A DNA stretch of 64,000 nucleotides from Woeseia sp. (GTDB lineage Bacteria > Pseudomonadota > Gammaproteobacteria > Steroidobacterales > Woeseiaceae). The DNA lies in contig JAJFKW010000001.1 in the NCBI GenBank assembly GCA_021773015.1, positions 682,001-746,000 on the forward strand, written 5' to 3'. The notes beneath the pieces were generated by a model. It did no database searches. It saw only the letters and a list, made by a program, of their open reading frames with translations, and was not told the origin of the DNA. Position numbers and translations under genes: made by a program. Positions 1 to 7,146 of this stretch are shown here, one piece after another. Within the stretch, counting starts at the first letter, position 1, and every line of letters starts with the position of its first letter.

Positions 1-236
1 GAGGTGAGCAAGGATTGTGCGGTTTTTCGCGTTAAAAAGGCAGCCACGGCGTTTATAAAGTCGGGCTGGGCGGCAGGTCCGAGCGGTGCCGATCTATACA
101 GACTCGATACTCGAAAACTTGAACAGTCGGCCAACTTTGAAAGCGTCGAGATCGCGCGGCGAACTTGCTTGACTGGATCGTCAAGATTGCTGCCGATGCC
201 GACATACGCTGGATACCAGCGCGGCTGCGCAGACAC
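1..236 (-). CDS. folK: FolK, 2-amino-4-hydroxy-6-hydroxymethyldihydropteridine diphosphokinase (N-terminal part)
   Basis: FolK transfers pyrophosphate from ATP to 6-hydroxymethyl-dihydropterin in cytosolic folate synthesis. Only the first 78 or so residues are inside the window; the gene runs off the left edge. The reading frame begins with GTG at 236 and contains the family's N-terminal signature YVGIGSNLDDP, followed by a run reading VSSLYRSAPLG and QPDFINAVA, the usual substrate-pocket segment. The GTG shares one base with the TAG stop of pcnB, which points to translational coupling. The pcnB-folK order is standard in gammaproteobacteria. The identification is firm; the C-terminus cannot be seen. 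Confidence 0.88.
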   Translation of the reverse strand, partial: MSAQPRWYPAYVGIGSNLDDPVKQVRRAISTLSKLADCSSFRVSSLYRSAPLGPAAQPDFINAVAAFLTRKTAQSLLT

Positions 237-1516
237 TAAGTCTCTCCCGCTCCGCTGGCCTTGCGGCGTCGCGGACGGCGCCTTCGATTGTTGGCGCCCG
301 GCTTGCCGGAAACATTAAAACTCTTGCGCTGGCCGTCCGCGTCCTGCAATTGCACATCGGTCCAGAATTTCGCTATGTCCTGGTCGAAATCGCCCGCTTC
401 GGCGCGCAGGATCATGAAGTCATAGGCGGCACGAAAACGCCGGTGTTCGACCAAGCGCATTGCGCGAACACCCTTGATATTTTCGAGGCGCGGTTGCAGC
501 GCAAGCATTTCTCGCATGGGGCCGGTGAAGCGTCGCGGAATAGAAATTCGTGATTGTTGATTGGAACTGACTTCATAGGACGCCAGAGAAATCGCGTGCG
601 ACTCGGACATCTGCTCCTTCTCCCTCATCTTTGCGGCGAGTTCACGAATTGGACCCCACAAAAATACACCAATTAAAAACATTGGCGTGACCGATTTTTC
701 GGCGTTGACACGTTCATCAGTGCTAATTAGTGCGGCACGCACGAACTTTGCATACCGTTTGTCGGCGACCAGACAAGCATCGGTATCTGGAAATAGCTGA
801 GCGAACAAATCGTAGCGCCACAAGTGCTCGAAGGTCTTTTCGGCAAAACCCGATTGAAACAATTTCAGGAACTCGTCGAATATACGCGCGGCAGGCACGT
901 TGGATAATAAGTCGGTCAAGCCTGACATCGCGCTTTCAACGGATTTGTCAATTTTGAAGCCCAACTTTGCTGCAAAGCGAACGGCACGCAACATGCGTAC
1001 CGGATCTTCTCGCAAGCGCACCGCCGGCTCACCAATCAACCTGATGCGCCGACGATCAATGTCTTTCATACCGTCGGTGTAATCCCAGATGCTGAAATCG
1101 GCGATGTTGTAATAGAGTGCGTTGCAGGTGAAGTCGCGTCGCCACACATCTTCGTCAATAGTGCCGTAGACGTTGTCTCGCAAAATTCGGCCTTCTTGAT
1201 CGAGGGCCGAATCGTCATGATCGTGGTTAGCTGCTGCGCGAAAGGTGGCAACCTCGATGATCTCGCGACCGAAGCGCACGTGCGCGAGCCGAAACCGCCT
1301 GCCGATAAGGCGGCAGTTGCTGAATAGCTTATAGATCTCGTCCGGACTGGCATTGGTCGCGATATCGAAATCTTTGGGATGAAGCCCGAGTAACGCATCG
1401 CGCACGCCGCCACCGACCAGAAACGCCTGAAATCCCGACTTATGCAGTCGATAAAGAACTTTCAGGGCACTTTTGGAGATATCGTCCCGGGAAACCGTAT
1501 GCGCCGGCCGGGCAAT
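236..1516 (-). CDS. pcnB: PcnB, poly(A) polymerase I
   Basis: PcnB adds 3' poly(A) tails to RNA and promotes its decay. Visible motifs are GGGVRD near the N-terminus (nucleotide binding), the DFD motif in PKDFDIATNA, NCRLIGRRFRLAHV, RRDFTCNALYY and REDPVRMLRAVRFAAKLGF, ending in the typical Arg-rich tail RRRRPRRRK. The first ATG in frame (1405) lies inside the VRD motif, so it cannot be the true start. Going upstream, the frame continues with residues homologous to the E. coli N-terminus (HTVSRDDISKSALKVLYRL) to an in-frame TAA at 1553-1555, with no ATG, GTG or TTG. An ATT at 1514-1516 is proposed as start; other AUN codons nearby are possible. E. coli pcnB is known to start at AUU. It overlaps folK by one base. 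Confidence 0.93.
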   Translation of the reverse strand: MARPAHTVSRDDISKSALKVLYRLHKSGFQAFLVGGGVRDALLGLHPKDFDIATNASPDEIYKLFSNCRLIGRRFRLAHVRFGREIIEVATFRAAANHDHDDSALDQEGRILRDNVYGTIDEDVWRRDFTCNALYYNIADFSIWDYTDGMKDIDRRRIRLIGEPAVRLREDPVRMLRAVRFAAKLGFKIDKSVESAMSGLTDLLSNVPAARIFDEFLKLFQSGFAEKTFEHLWRYDLFAQLFPDTDACLVADKRYAKFVRAALISTDERVNAEKSVTPMFLIGVFLWGPIRELAAKMREKEQMSESHAISLASYEVSSNQQSRISIPRRFTGPMREMLALQPRLENIKGVRAMRLVEHRRFRAAYDFMILRAEAGDFDQDIAKFWTDVQLQDADGQRKSFNVSGKPGANNRRRRPRRRKASGAGET

Positions 1517-1640
1517 TATTTTGGGTTGCTTGCTGATCTGGATCCTGCTGTTTTATATGTTGTTTTTTGGCCTGCGAAGGCTGGACTGGCAATGATACCA
1601 GCCCAGCGATGGCGAGGGCATAGCAAAATGTTCTACGGGT

Positions 1641-2327
1641 CTAACTGGCGGTCCACCGGAGGAAACCAAGCACTGGCGCCGATGTTGCCGCGAACGTGCC
1701 GATTGCGTAGGCAAAAAGCATTGCCACGAAGGCGGCGGGATAAGGCCAATGAACTCTGCCGCTTCGATGATCGAAGAAAATCGCAGCAGCGATGATGAGC
1801 AGCATGATGATGGCCATTGGGTGCCACATCGCGTCAAAACCGTGACCCATCGGATACAGCGCATAAAAGAACACCGCGCGCCCCATTGCTGGCGGAAAGA
1901 GCGGTAGCAATGTGAGCGCCATGCATCGCTGGTGGACATGAACGTTACGCCGGTTAACCAACGCAAGAATGTACATCGCTGCGGCGAACGGCATAAGAAT
2001 CCAGTCCATTATATAGAGGCGACTGAAGGTAAGAAGGCCACGGTCTAGCGCCTCGATGACGGTCGAGCTGAGAATCCAACTGCCTGTGCCAACCAAAACC
2101 GGATACAAGACGATGGAAAAACGGCCGAGTATGCGGTGAGGAAAGATTTTACGCCGTGAAATTAACCAAGCTTGCGTAATGAGTAACACGATCCAGGCCG
2201 TGGATACGCTCGCGTGAACGTGAACTTGAAACGATGCATCACCGAGACGGCTGAGGTAGAGCGGAAAAAACCCGGCCGCTGCAACCAGCAATGCGATTGA
2301 GAAATACCAATGCGCACGTTTATACAT
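1641..2327 (-). CDS. Polytopic membrane protein of unknown function (DUF2306-like)
   Basis: A 228-residue protein with about seven hydrophobic segments. The ATG at 2327 is chosen over an upstream one at 2363 because GGGAG lies at the right distance before it and the protein then begins MYKRAHWYF, just ahead of the first membrane segment. His and Arg residues sit at segment edges (HVHAS near residue 37, FPHRILGR, NVHVHQRCM), a layout like DUF2306-type membrane proteins that may bind a cofactor. That likeness is from memory of the pattern and is weak. It lies upstream of pcnB on the same strand. No function can be assigned. Confidence 0.6.
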   Translation of the reverse strand: MYKRAHWYFSIALLVAAAGFFPLYLSRLGDASFQVHVHASVSTAWIVLLITQAWLISRRKIFPHRILGRFSIVLYPVLVGTGSWILSSTVIEALDRGLLTFSRLYIMDWILMPFAAAMYILALVNRRNVHVHQRCMALTLLPLFPPAMGRAVFFYALYPMGHGFDAMWHPMAIIMLLIIAAAIFFDHRSGRVHWPYPAAFVAMLFAYAIGTFAATSAPVLGFLRWTAS

Positions 2328-2427
2328 GCTTGTCTCCCTTGGCGCTGGCGATGCCAGACGCATCGCTCGCTCTAATGATTATTATTACAACAATGTATAG
2401 CAGTGATTGGGCAACATCAAAGGTCCG

Positions 2428-2518
2428 TACTCTCTACAAACCTGTATGCCCGGCCCCTTTGGTAGATGTAACAAAAGAGCGGAATTATCTAGGTCGTCGC
2501 TTACTTTTGTAGAGAGTA
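2428..2518. promoter_or_regulatory. 13-bp perfect inverted repeat spanning 65 bp
   Basis: TACTCTCTACAAA at 2428-2440 is repeated exactly in inverse at 2506-2518 (TTTGTAGAGAGTA). The pair lies upstream of the leftward membrane-protein gene (start 2327) in an otherwise empty 390-bp stretch before the tRNA. The spacing is too long for an ordinary terminator. Paired operator sites or the ends of a small lost element are possible. Confidence 0.4.
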
Positions 2519-2718
2519 TAATTCTACTTACTTTAGTATGTTACACCTTGTATTGGATGTTAATTCGCATATCTGGATCAAATCAAATGCGGCGGATTTT
2601 GTAAGGCCAGTGTCTGGAAAATCGAGATTACTGTCAGGCACTGCAGAAATGCGCTTGCGGCAATCGATTCGGGCTTTATAATACGCCACCCTTCGCAACA
2701 GCGAAGAACAGAAACTCC

Positions 2719-2794
2719 GCTCCCTTCGTCTAGTGGTTCAGGACGCTGCCCTCTCACGGCGGTAACAGGGGTTCGAATCCCCTAGGGAGTACCA
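2719..2794 (+). tRNA. tRNA-Glu(CTC), attachment site of the integrated elements
   Basis: A 76-base cloverleaf with encoded CCA. The anticodon loop is CTCTCAC, giving anticodon CTC (Glu). The D-arm region matches bacterial tRNA-Glu, the T-arm stem is AGGGG/CCCCT around TTCGAAT, and the acceptor stem pairs GCTCCCT with AGGGAGT (first pair G-U). Its 3' half from 2748 is repeated at 18213 and 27237 with a different T-stem, so the present 3' half probably came with element A (left attachment junction). Confidence 0.93.
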
Positions 2795-2803
2795 ACAACG
2801 TAA

Positions 2804-2830
2804 GGGCTGCAACACTTTGCAGCCCTTTTT
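2804..2830 (+). terminator. Rho-independent terminator after tRNA-Glu
   Basis: GGGCTGCAA and TTGCAGCCC form a perfect 9-bp stem around a 4-base loop, followed by TTTTT. It lies ten bases after the tRNA CCA end and should terminate the tRNA transcript. If the junction lies inside the tRNA, this terminator belongs to element A. Confidence 0.85.
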
Positions 2831-2838
2831 GCGTTTCC

Positions 2839-2860
2839 GGGAGAGCCTTCCCGGAGAGCC
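2839..2860 (+). repeat. Left direct repeats of element A (candidate integrase arm sites)
   Basis: GGGAGAGCC at 2839-2847 and CGGAGAGCC at 2852-2860, with a 13-bp period. The same 9-mer occurs twice with the same 13-bp period and orientation at the other end of the element (18070-18091). This matches the expectation for arm-type integrase or excisionase binding sites. Confidence 0.55.
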
Positions 2861-2990
2861 GCAATTCACCAGCGTAATTAGCCCCAATCCGTGGCCCTAA
2901 TTACGATGCTGACATTCGCATCCCTTTCTCAATAGCTTCCACGTTTCGGCAGGCATGTTGCTTGCCGTACAACATAAACAGGAATTGGAA

Positions 2991-3248
2991 ATGGATACTA
3001 ACCTTACCGTCGTCGACGATGAATTCGACATCTTCACTTGCCTTCAGTACGAGCAAGAAAATAACTGCAAAGACAATCCGGTCAAGTTCAACGCAATTGG
3101 ATTAGCAATGCTCGCATCTCGCGACGTTGACAACGGCCACCTCGCTGAAGTTGCATTGATGTACCTTGAAGCAATTGCAGACGCCCTCTCTCGCCCTGCC
3201 CCGGTCTACCAAAGACTCCGGCAGATTTCCGAAAGCAGCTTCGCTTGA
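2991..3248 (+). CDS. Small acidic protein of unknown function
   Basis: 85 residues, acidic, with no membrane segment and no motif I recognise. The ATG at 2991 is preferred to the in-frame ATG at 2955 because it follows an AGGAAT ribosome-binding sequence and gives a normal start (MDTNLTVVDDEFDIF). It is the first gene of element A after the tRNA and is read in the same direction as the next gene, 62 bp further on. Probably element cargo. Confidence 0.55.
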   Translation: MDTNLTVVDDEFDIFTCLQYEQENNCKDNPVKFNAIGLAMLASRDVDNGHLAEVALMYLEAIADALSRPAPVYQRLRQISESSFA

Positions 3249-3310
3249 TTGCAACCCACTGCCCGTCGCTGGCCGTGTGTTGGTGACGGGCTTCCTTCGA
3301 GGAAAGTTTT

Positions 3311-3775
3311 ATGAAGAGCATTACCCGAAAATTCTTTGACAAATTCACTATCGGCCCAGACGAACCGATTTCCGGTCCACCACCTGCAACCGTGGTCACG
3401 CAGGCTGATGTCAACATTGTCCAACCGACTAGACGTTACGGCGTAACCCGTACGCTTCGTCAGTGGTCAACACCACAGCTTCGCGCAGCGAAGTGCCTGC
3501 TGAGACTTCACAAGGCTAACGGGGCCAAGTTCGCTGATGCCTACGACGATATTCACCAGAAACTGCCGTGGTTGCCTGCGCACTACGAAGATCTGCACGG
3601 CACACCACTCACGCGCGACGTTGTGCAGCATCGCTTTAACACCACCAAGAAAAAGGTACGCGCTTGGCCACAAAATAATCCGTACTGGCCCGTAGCTCGG
3701 GTGCTGGCTAGATTGGCCGGACCAATATCAGAAGCCCGCCTTTTGGCCCTCGTCGGCCAAGTCGCTCGCGCGTAG
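3311..3775 (+). CDS. Hypothetical protein, basic, element A cargo
   Basis: 154 residues, basic, soluble, preceded by AGGAAAG at good spacing. Residues 45-154 look like a compact helical domain rich in Arg/Lys (RTLRQWSTPQLRAAKCLL, TTKKKVRAWPQNNPYWPVA). No family is recognised. A clear terminator follows at 3797, so this gene and the 85-residue protein upstream probably form one transcript. DNA binding is possible from the charge, but nothing in the sequence proves it. Confidence 0.6.
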   Translation: MKSITRKFFDKFTIGPDEPISGPPPATVVTQADVNIVQPTRRYGVTRTLRQWSTPQLRAAKCLLRLHKANGAKFADAYDDIHQKLPWLPAHYEDLHGTPLTRDVVQHRFNTTKKKVRAWPQNNPYWPVARVLARLAGPISEARLLALVGQVARA

Positions 3776-3796
3776 CCTCGCCGCCTTTCTCTTATT

Positions 3797-3826
3797 AAAG
3801 CCCAGTTTCACCGCTGGGCTTTTCTT
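3797..3826 (+). terminator. Rho-independent terminator
   Basis: AGCCCAG pairs with CTGGGCT around an 8-base loop, with a T-rich tail (TTTTCTTT). It ends the 2991-3775 transcript. Confidence 0.75.
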
Positions 3827-3850
3827 TGCCCGCCAGTCCCGATTCCCGGC

Positions 3851-4036
3851 ATGGAGCCCATGCACATCACCGTCATATCCGCCCGCGTGGTCAACGGCAG
3901 CGTTGGAGCGTTCGTAAGGGCGGATTGTCCGCCACACGCCCAAGTGCACGTGCGGTTGGAAATTCCTCGCTGCGGCGTAGCGAACATCTGGGAAGCAGCG
4001 AGGAATAAAGCGTTGAGTTATCTGGACCCGACCTAA
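3851..4036 (+). CDS. Small hypothetical protein
   Basis: 61 residues with alternating hydrophobic pattern (HITVISARVVNGSV, HVRLEIPRCGV) ending in a helix, which reads like a real small beta-alpha protein. The ribosome-binding site is weak; a second ATG three codons later is equally possible. It lies between a terminator and the two-gene cassette starting at 4126. No family recognised. Confidence 0.42.
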   Translation: MEPMHITVISARVVNGSVGAFVRADCPPHAQVHVRLEIPRCGVANIWEAARNKALSYLDPT

Positions 4037-4125
4037 CGCACTACATTTGCAGGCTTTTCTCTTGAAATTGCCACCACATGCCCCAATATGGTCCGGAATC
4101 ATAAAAATACGAACGGGGCAGTCCA

Positions 4126-4587
4126 ATGGCTGACGCAGCGAAACTCAAGATAAAGATTGGCAATATCGCTTTCTCCGGCGAAGGCGATAACAAATGGCTT
4201 GCAGAGCAACTGGATAAGATACTGGACCGTGCGTCTGAGCTCGTCGACATACCAGACGAAGTTGATCACAGCGACGATGGTGACCAAGGCGGCGCGGATA
4301 ACGACACAAAATCCAAAGTCACCCTCTCAAAGTTTCTGAAGGATGCGAAGGCGACGACCAATCAGACCGTGAAATTCCTTGCCACGGCTGCATGGCTTGA
4401 TGCCCGCGACGGCAAAGTGCAGAAACGTACTACGTCGGATGTCACAAAAGCGCTCGATGGGAACCACCAAGGTAGTCTGACCAACGCGTCGCAGAGCTTG
4501 AACAACAATGTGACAAAAGGGTTTTGCGAAAAGAAGGACGGCCAGTTCTATGTCACAGACGAAGGTCGCTCGTCGCTAGCCAAGTAA
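4126..4587 (+). CDS. Winged-helix-like protein, first gene of a two-gene cassette
   Basis: 153 residues. The N-terminus reads KLKIKIGNIAFSGEGDNKWL, a short beta-hairpin followed by a helix (AEQLDKILDRASELV). Then comes an acidic linker of Asp/Gly/Asn (residues 45-60) and a C-terminal domain (about 65-153) whose helix-helix-strand pattern ends with a wing-like FCEKKDGQFYVTDEGRSSL. The stop codon is 4 bp before the start of the next gene, so the two are almost certainly co-translated. No named family is recognised. A DNA-binding or sensor subunit with the 239-residue partner is an inference from the domain pattern and the spacing. Confidence 0.72.
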   Translation: MADAAKLKIKIGNIAFSGEGDNKWLAEQLDKILDRASELVDIPDEVDHSDDGDQGGADNDTKSKVTLSKFLKDAKATTNQTVKFLATAAWLDARDGKVQKRTTSDVTKALDGNHQGSLTNASQSLNNNVTKGFCEKKDGQFYVTDEGRSSLAK

Positions 4588-4591
4588 GTTT

Positions 4592-5311
4592 ATGGACCTT
4601 GACGATTTCACCGAAGCCACCGAACTCTTTGACCAGGGCGAGCTAGACAAAGTAAAACTGTTTGCCTACTACCATCTTCGAGCAAACGAGAAAGACAGTT
4701 TCGACACCAGTGATGTGTGCGAATGGTTTGGTGAGTACAACTTGTCAAAACCCAACGTTTCTCGTTTAAGAAAGAAGATTCGTGAATCGCGCGCATTCGT
4801 GAATGGCACAACAGCTGGAACTTTCCGGCTGCATGCAACCCCGCTCCGGGCGCTGGATAAAGAATACCGCGACAAATTCGAATTGCCTGAATCCCTAATG
4901 CTTAAGACACAGAAAGGTGTCTATGTAGACCACGGGCGTATTACGGAACTCGCAGAGGTTCAGTCGAATGATTTCGACCTGAAGAAGCTAGTCGCGCTCT
5001 GTGGAGAAATCAATGCAGCACACAAATCTGGCAGTAAACATTCGACTGTCATGTTGGTGCGCGCAATCATCGATCACGTACCGCCGATCTTCGCGTGCAG
5101 CAACTTCAAGGAAGTAGCCAACAACTATTCGGGCGGCGGCGCATCGTTCAAGTCGTCGATGGCAGTGCTCGACAAGACATCCCGTAAGATTGCGGATCGG
5201 CACTTGCATACGCATGTCCGTAAGAAAGAAACGCTGCCAACCGTTACGCAGGTCGACTTTTCAAATGACCTCGATGTGTTGCTAAGCGAAGTCGTTCGAG
5301 TACTGACTTAA
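4592..5311 (+). CDS. Winged-helix plus C-terminal conserved domain, second gene of the cassette
   Basis: 239 residues. Residues 20-85 again read as a winged helix (VKLFAYYHLRANEKDSFDTS, PNVSRLRKKIRESRAFVNG, then GTFRLHATPLRALD). The C-terminal half (about 130-239) contains LVRAIIDHVPPIFACSNFKEV, a Gly-rich loop SGGGASFKSSM, KIADRHLHTHVRKKE and LDVLLSEVVRVL. I know similar C-terminal sequences only as uncharacterised proteins near restriction or defence genes, from general recollection rather than a search. It starts 4 bp after the previous gene. Candidate anti-phage pair; function unknown. Confidence 0.75.
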   Translation: MDLDDFTEATELFDQGELDKVKLFAYYHLRANEKDSFDTSDVCEWFGEYNLSKPNVSRLRKKIRESRAFVNGTTAGTFRLHATPLRALDKEYRDKFELPESLMLKTQKGVYVDHGRITELAEVQSNDFDLKKLVALCGEINAAHKSGSKHSTVMLVRAIIDHVPPIFACSNFKEVANNYSGGGASFKSSMAVLDKTSRKIADRHLHTHVRKKETLPTVTQVDFSNDLDVLLSEVVRVLT

Positions 5312-5358
5312 GCGCTTCAGAACAAGAATTAGGTTACGAACACAACATCTTGTGTTTC

Positions 5359-5389
5359 TTGACAAATACAACACTGTATATGGTAGTAT
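5359..5389 (+). promoter_or_regulatory. Possible promoter for the GIY-YIG-like gene
   Basis: TTGACA at 5359-5364 and TAGTAT at 5384-5389 are separated by 19 bp, slightly longer than ideal. A small hairpin GCTGCC/GGCAGC (5404-5419) follows in what would be the leader of the gene starting at 5492. Confidence 0.35.
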
Positions 5390-5491
5390 TGCAATAAGCC
5401 GAGCTGCCAACGGGCAGCATTGGTGACGCGAGAGGAAATGGCTTCTGTCACGTCCCCTTTTCTTTTAACGTTCAATATAGGAATTAGAGAA

Positions 5492-5704
5492 ATGTCTAAT
5501 CGAGATACGTTTAAATACCACCTAAAACAGGGTAACAAGATTATCCAAAGTGGAATTACGGACGATCTGGAACGACGTGAGCAGGAGCATCAACGAAAAC
5601 ATCCGACTGCCCACATCAAACAGGTTGGCCGAAAAACCACTGAGGATGGCGCCAGAGACTGGGAAGATAATCAGTCAAAGGGAACGCCTCCAGGTGGCAA
5701 TTAA
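5492..5704 (+). CDS. Small GIY-YIG-like protein
   Basis: 70 residues, starting at the ATG at 5492 behind AGGAATTAG; the longer frame from 5420 lacks a credible start. The pattern FKYHLKQGNKIIQSGITDDL, ERREQEHQRKHP and a later Glu (DWEDNQ) matches the GIY-YIG fold: two strands with the central Gly, Arg/Glu-rich helix and a metal-binding Glu. The first GIY strand is degenerate (YHLK for GIY). GIY-YIG domains are usually nucleases. Whether this one is active cannot be told. It lies alone between the two-gene cassette and a strong terminator. Confidence 0.6.
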   Translation: MSNRDTFKYHLKQGNKIIQSGITDDLERREQEHQRKHPTAHIKQVGRKTTEDGARDWEDNQSKGTPPGGN

Positions 5705-5897
5705 GAAGCAGGATTAACACTGCGCTTGGGAAAGCGTGAATTGTTCGATGACCGACTTGGCCTTATGCCGACTCCGGTAACCCGCTCTGCGATGCGCTGA
5801 ACCTTGAACCCGTTAGAAGATCAATAACAGGCGGAAGCCATAGGTAACCACATATCGCTCATAGCAAACTTCGAGCTAACTAATTCTTTCCTACACT
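5705..5897. other. 193-bp gap without a gene
   Basis: No frame on either strand looks coding. The stretch contains short self-complementary pieces and could be a long 3' UTR or a small RNA ending at the terminator at 5898, but I cannot match it to a known RNA family. Confidence 0.3.
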
Positions 5898-5925
5898 AAG
5901 GCCGGGCATTTCGCCCGGCCTTTTT
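5898..5925 (+). terminator. Strong Rho-independent terminator
   Basis: GGCCGGGC and GCCCGGCC form a perfect 8-bp GC stem around ATTTC, followed by TTTTT. It serves transcripts coming from the left (GIY-YIG gene) and sits at the convergent end of the 5944-6351 gene. Confidence 0.88.
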
Positions 5926-5943
5926 ATTGAGCGCTTTAGCTTT

Positions 5944-6351
5944 CTATCCCGTTAACCAGATCAATTTACCGTCGGTCGAAACTCCGTACCCATTCTTCCG
6001 GTTCAGAAGCCCAAGCGCGTCGCGCGTGGACTTGAGGTTTTTGAAGCCGCACCGCTTGTGCAACACCTCGAATGCGATGCCCTTCTTACCAGCAGCTTGT
6101 AGTTCGTCGAGCAGCTTCGCACGCATGGAGTTTTCGCGCGGTGCGGATTTGTTCTTTGACGCCGGCAAGTCGAAGTTCATGCCGCGTGATTTGGTCGGCG
6201 TTAGTTGGGCTTCGATAACGTTGACGCGCCGCTCGGCAGTCTTCCGGTCTGCAAACTTCTTCACAGGCTTCTTGCCCAAAGTGGTTGCGACCTTGTTATA
6301 GCGCACGACGAGCTGTGCTGTAGTCACATTCTTGGATTTCTTCGTAGCCAT
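5944..6351 (-). CDS. Winged-helix protein of unknown function (DUF3489-like layout)
   Basis: 135 residues, strongly basic. The N-terminus reads AQLVVRYNKVATTLGKKPVK then KFADRKTAERRV, a short conserved start seen in small phage/plasmid proteins. A Lys/Ser/Pro linker leads to a C-terminal winged-helix-like domain (SMRAKLLDELQAAGKKGIAF, LHKRCGFKNLKSTRDALGLL, GYGVSTDGKLIWL). AAGGAG precedes the ATG at a good distance. An imperfect palindrome lies just upstream (6367-6395), so autoregulation is plausible. The DUF3489 comparison is from memory of the layout and is uncertain. Confidence 0.65.
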   Translation of the reverse strand: MATKKSKNVTTAQLVVRYNKVATTLGKKPVKKFADRKTAERRVNVIEAQLTPTKSRGMNFDLPASKNKSAPRENSMRAKLLDELQAAGKKGIAFEVLHKRCGFKNLKSTRDALGLLNRKNGYGVSTDGKLIWLTG

Positions 6352-6366
6352 TGTTGTGCTCCTTTT

Positions 6367-6395
6367 CTCTTGTAATCGCGGATTGCGATCAAGAG
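6367..6395. promoter_or_regulatory. Interrupted palindrome, candidate operator
   Basis: CTCTTG plus ATCGC on the left mirror GCGAT plus CAAGAG on the right, with a two-base bulge on the left arm and GGATT in the middle. It lies between the divergent genes 5944-6351 and 6448-7146, where a repressor site would be expected. Confidence 0.45.
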
Positions 6396-6447
6396 AGAAT
6401 CATTGAGCAGCTAGCGAGAATCGCAACAAGTTTCTATTTCAAGTATT

Positions 6448-7146
6448 GTGGAAGCGACAGCAGTGCACTATTCGAGTCAAATTATGGCCTTCAATAAATA
6501 CCTTGATCTACGAGTAATGATAAAACTCATCGAGTATGGGCTACTAGGGTTTTTCGCGTATTACGTGTCCAAGAACGGCACCTCAATCAGTTTCGGAGTT
6601 GTAGTTGCCATATACATCGGGCTTTTCGCATTATTTCTGTTCGAATTTGTAGCTCTTAAAATACAGACAAAAAACATTGACCTGTTAGTACGCCATTTCT
6701 ATGAACAAAATGGATTCAATCCAGAGGCTGATGTCCGAATCACATTACACAAAAGACTCAACAAGAAATTCTACAAGCAATATATTGACTACTACCCATC
6801 CGGCGGCAGGAAGGGGCGGAAGCACGAGATTAAAAAGGGCATCGTGCGGCACGCATTCACGCAGGAAACGGAGCATTTCAGCGAGAATTTTGTGGATAAA
6901 GAAGAGAAAATTCGAAAGTTACTGGAAATATATAATTTTCGGAAGGATGAAGCAGATCAGCAAATTGCTGATGGCGAAATGTCGTATTACTGCTGCCCCG
7001 TAGTTGTAAACAGCAAGATCTGGGGCGTGCTCTACTTGAATGCCCGAGTGTCATTCACGTTTCCAAAGCAAGAGGATCTGAGTGGAAGTTTGATCGAAAG
7101 TAATACGAAAGCACTTGTAAAGATGATTCAACATGAAATTGGCTAA
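6448..7146 (+). CDS. Membrane-anchored GAF-like protein
   Basis: 232 residues (GTG start at 6448; the ATG at 6484 is a possible alternative). Residues 20-75 hold two hydrophobic segments (LIEYGLLGFFAYYV and FGVVVAIYIGLFALFLFEF). The rest is cytosolic and ends with a pattern typical of GAF domains: EMSYYCCPVVVNSKIWGVL followed by YLNARVSFTFPKQ and a final helix. The last 14 bp overlap the methyltransferase gene, so the two products are probably made together and may act together. A ligand-sensing membrane subunit is an inference. The gene is AT-richer than the phage-like core of element A. Confidence 0.65.
   Translation: MEATAVHYSSQIMAFNKYLDLRVMIKLIEYGLLGFFAYYVSKNGTSISFGVVVAIYIGLFALFLFEFVALKIQTKNIDLLVRHFYEQNGFNPEADVRITLHKRLNKKFYKQYIDYYPSGGRKGRKHEIKKGIVRHAFTQETEHFSENFVDKEEKIRKLLEIYNFRKDEADQQIADGEMSYYCCPVVVNSKIWGVLYLNARVSFTFPKQEDLSGSLIESNTKALVKMIQHEIG

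Noticed and set aside
4-318. Plus-strand frame at the left edge
   Set aside because: It is a shadow of folK and the pcnB end, whose minus-strand frames carry clear family motifs.
5705-5897. Possible 6S-like small RNA (contains CCTTGAACCC)
   Set aside because: The matching complementary strand of the 6S central bubble is missing and no overall closed stem is visible.
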